Origin: Lineus longissimus
Taxonomy: Eukaryota > Nemertea > Pilidiophora > Heteronemertea > Lineidae
NCBI RefSeq assembly: GCF_910592395.1
Contig: NC_088315.1
Span: 10,730,501 to 10,794,500 of the forward strand
Reading direction: 5' to 3'
DNA: 64,000 nt
Positions 62,634 to 64,000 of the stretch are shown piece after piece. How positions within the stretch are numbered: position 1 is the first letter of the stretch; every line of letters starts with the position of its first letter. The notes beneath the pieces were generated by a model. The model ran no database searches and had not been told where the DNA came from. It worked only from the letters and a program-made list of their open reading frames with translations. The translations under genes and the position numbers were made by a program.

Positions 62634-62638
62634 GGCAC

Positions 62639-63050
62639 GTTTCTTAACCGCAATGACTATTGATCACAAATTAAGTACACATGTACCCCTTGGTCAAGTG
62701 ATCGCAGGTACCGAAGTTTGGTCCGATCTGATTTGCCGTTTGGCATCCAGGGAGGGGGCCAAATCCAAAATTCTTCATAATGCTATTACATGTATTCTTA
62801 ATCACTTGCCCGATAGGCACCAAGTTTATATCATAGGTACATCTAATTCTAACAACCATTCAATGTGTCACCCGGGTCTTTTTTGATTTGACCTATTTTT
62901 CAAGGTCACAGAGGTCACATGTACTGTAAATTGGCCATTCTGGGGAAATTGTAATTACTTTGACCTACATTAAACCTAACACTACATGACACAATACCAT
63001 GCTCTTCATCCATCTTTCCTCCACATGAGGTGAGCACAATGGCCCTGGCC
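62639..63050 (+). repeat. ~300-bp tandem monomer, third copy, and end of the nested insertion
   Basis: Continues the monomer interrupted at 49930 (CGTTTCTTAACCGCAATGAC ... AAGGTCACAGAGGTCACATG). The last ~110 bases (62940-63050) include a CACATGAGGTGAGCACAATGG tract and end at CCTGGCCATTTC, after which unit 2 sequence resumes. Confidence 0.65.
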
Positions 63051-64000
63051 ATTTCATTTTTAAAATTTCATTATGACTTTGAAATTATTTTAAAGATTCA
63101 TTCGTATTTTTTTCTTCCCTTTTGCTCGGCTACATATTCGTGGATTTTTGGACTGCCAATTCACGAAGTACAGAAAAAAAGGAACTACCATTAGTGGTAA
63201 GATACAGAATGATCAACAATCTTCAAATTTTAATAGGTATATGACAAAGCGCGGTATGTCTGTATCGATTTTGCAGAATTCACTTCAAAAATCTACAATA
63301 TGTTTCCAAAATATGATAAAGAATTTAAATAATTGAAACAATTAAACAATTGAGAGTATGATTTGCTGCATGGTTTGAAAGATAACGTGAAGAGATAGGA
63401 ATGACAAGTGATGAGGATAAGCCGGCAAGACTGCGTTGTTCCAGAAGAGGTTACCTCAAATCAGTCATGGCCAGTTCTCAATTCTCTGGTATGATCACGT
63501 GATAGTTGAAGACTGATGAAAACAAGTTGCTTCAACAAATGCCAATCTTTCCATTATGATTGGCACCGGGTGTAACCCTCTTTTGGATTCGGAGTAACCG
63601 ATTGCAACAGTCATACCACAAGTGCAACAATATTTTCATAAGCTCAAAAGTCTCAACGTCGTGTCCTACGGAAATGACATTCTCTTTATGCATCGACGCC
63701 TGTAACGTATTGATATGGACATAGTAACCTGTGTCTTAGTTCTTGTAGAAAACTCGAGAAATATTGACGTAGATATTTGGTTTTTAATACAGTTTTAGGG
63801 AGATAAAGCTAAATCTCTTCATTCAACGGCTACGCCGATGGCAAACTAGAAATTACCGAAGCATCGTAGAAACAGAAAAGGAAAGTAGTGTAGGTAAAAA
63901 GGAGGTAATCTTTCCCGCTTGATGTCGTAGTGATAGCAGATGAGAAGATAAGTACTGCCCAGATTGTTCTTTTGTTGACAATGCAACTTTCTGCTTTGGT
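63051..64000 (+). other. Unit 2 resumes, non-coding
   Basis: Colinear with 21830-21960 and 24350-25110 of unit 1, across the empty pogo site near 63213. No gene seen; the unit continues beyond the window. Confidence 0.75.

Larger units (their letters stand above)
26035..64000 (+). repeat. Unit 2 of the head-to-tail duplicated segment
   Basis: This is the second copy, beginning with the same sequence as 2768 and running off the window. It carries the Polinton (27527-44035) and the nested Gypsy/LINE/Harbinger insertion (49239-63050). It lacks Kolobok, Penelope, Academ, both MITEs, the 18.4-kb LINE and the pogo element of unit 1. 26035-27520 itself shows no gene other than the conserved frame at 27191-27517. 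Confidence 0.85.

Overview
The window is eukaryotic, intron-bearing, AT-rich DNA from an animal genome, most likely a marine invertebrate and plausibly a non-vertebrate deuterostome such as a lancelet, hemichordate or echinoderm. The organism call is an inference. It rests on the element mix: CR1/Jockey-type LINEs, Penelope, Academ, Kolobok, Harbinger, Mutator-type MITEs, a Polinton/Maverick, and a Ty3/Gypsy element with the integrase upstream of the reverse transcriptase, an order first described in deuterostomes. No rRNA, tRNA, CRISPR or bacterial operon is visible. Almost all recognisable coding sequence belongs to mobile elements.

Large-scale layout. Bases 1-2744 hold two LINE fragments. 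The rest is two head-to-tail copies of one ancestral unit. Unit 1 runs from about 2768 to 26034; unit 2 starts at 26035 and runs past the window end. They were recognised by colinear stretches (2768~26035, 5342-5635~27191-27510, 7366-7990~44042-44640, 14320-18420~44650-48800, 20709-20870~48817-48980, 21590-21800~48976-49235, 21840-21960~63090-63205, 24350-25110~63225-64000). The units carry different insertions, so each is an empty-site control for the other. Unit 1 gained Kolobok (3246-4626, TTAA duplication), a Penelope-like element (5636-7365), Academ (8000-14312), a LINE (18427-20704) with a Mutator-type MITE inside it, a second MITE (20981-21547, 9-bp duplication) and a pogo/Tc1-mariner element (21964-24346, TA). 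Unit 2 gained a 16.5-kb Polinton (27527-44035, AGTGTT duplication) and a ~13.8-kb nest at 49239-63050: ~300-bp tandem monomers, split by a Gypsy element (49931-62633, GGCAC duplication), whose 5' LTR is split by a LINE (56691-62579, AATA duplication), which is itself interrupted by a Harbinger-like element.

Host-type content. Each unit has a tandem pair of related, unrecognised beta-rich genes, called A and B here. Both are open in unit 2 (316 and 335 aa) and both are broken in unit 1. A short exon-like frame ending in a splice donor follows B in both units. A second exon-like frame lies at 25469-25705 on the minus strand.

The Polinton. Between ~1.3-1.4-kb terminal inverted repeats it carries a double-jelly-roll-type capsid gene, a penton-type minor capsid gene, an FtsK/HerA-type packaging ATPase, a retroviral-type integrase, a protein-primed type B DNA polymerase that stops after motif B, an HNH nuclease, several small membrane proteins, and one small gene duplicated inside the two inverted repeats. 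Several genes start at a TAAATG-like context, gene ends coincide with AT-rich perfect hairpins, and most frameshifts fall in homopolymer runs. No adenain-type protease was recognised.
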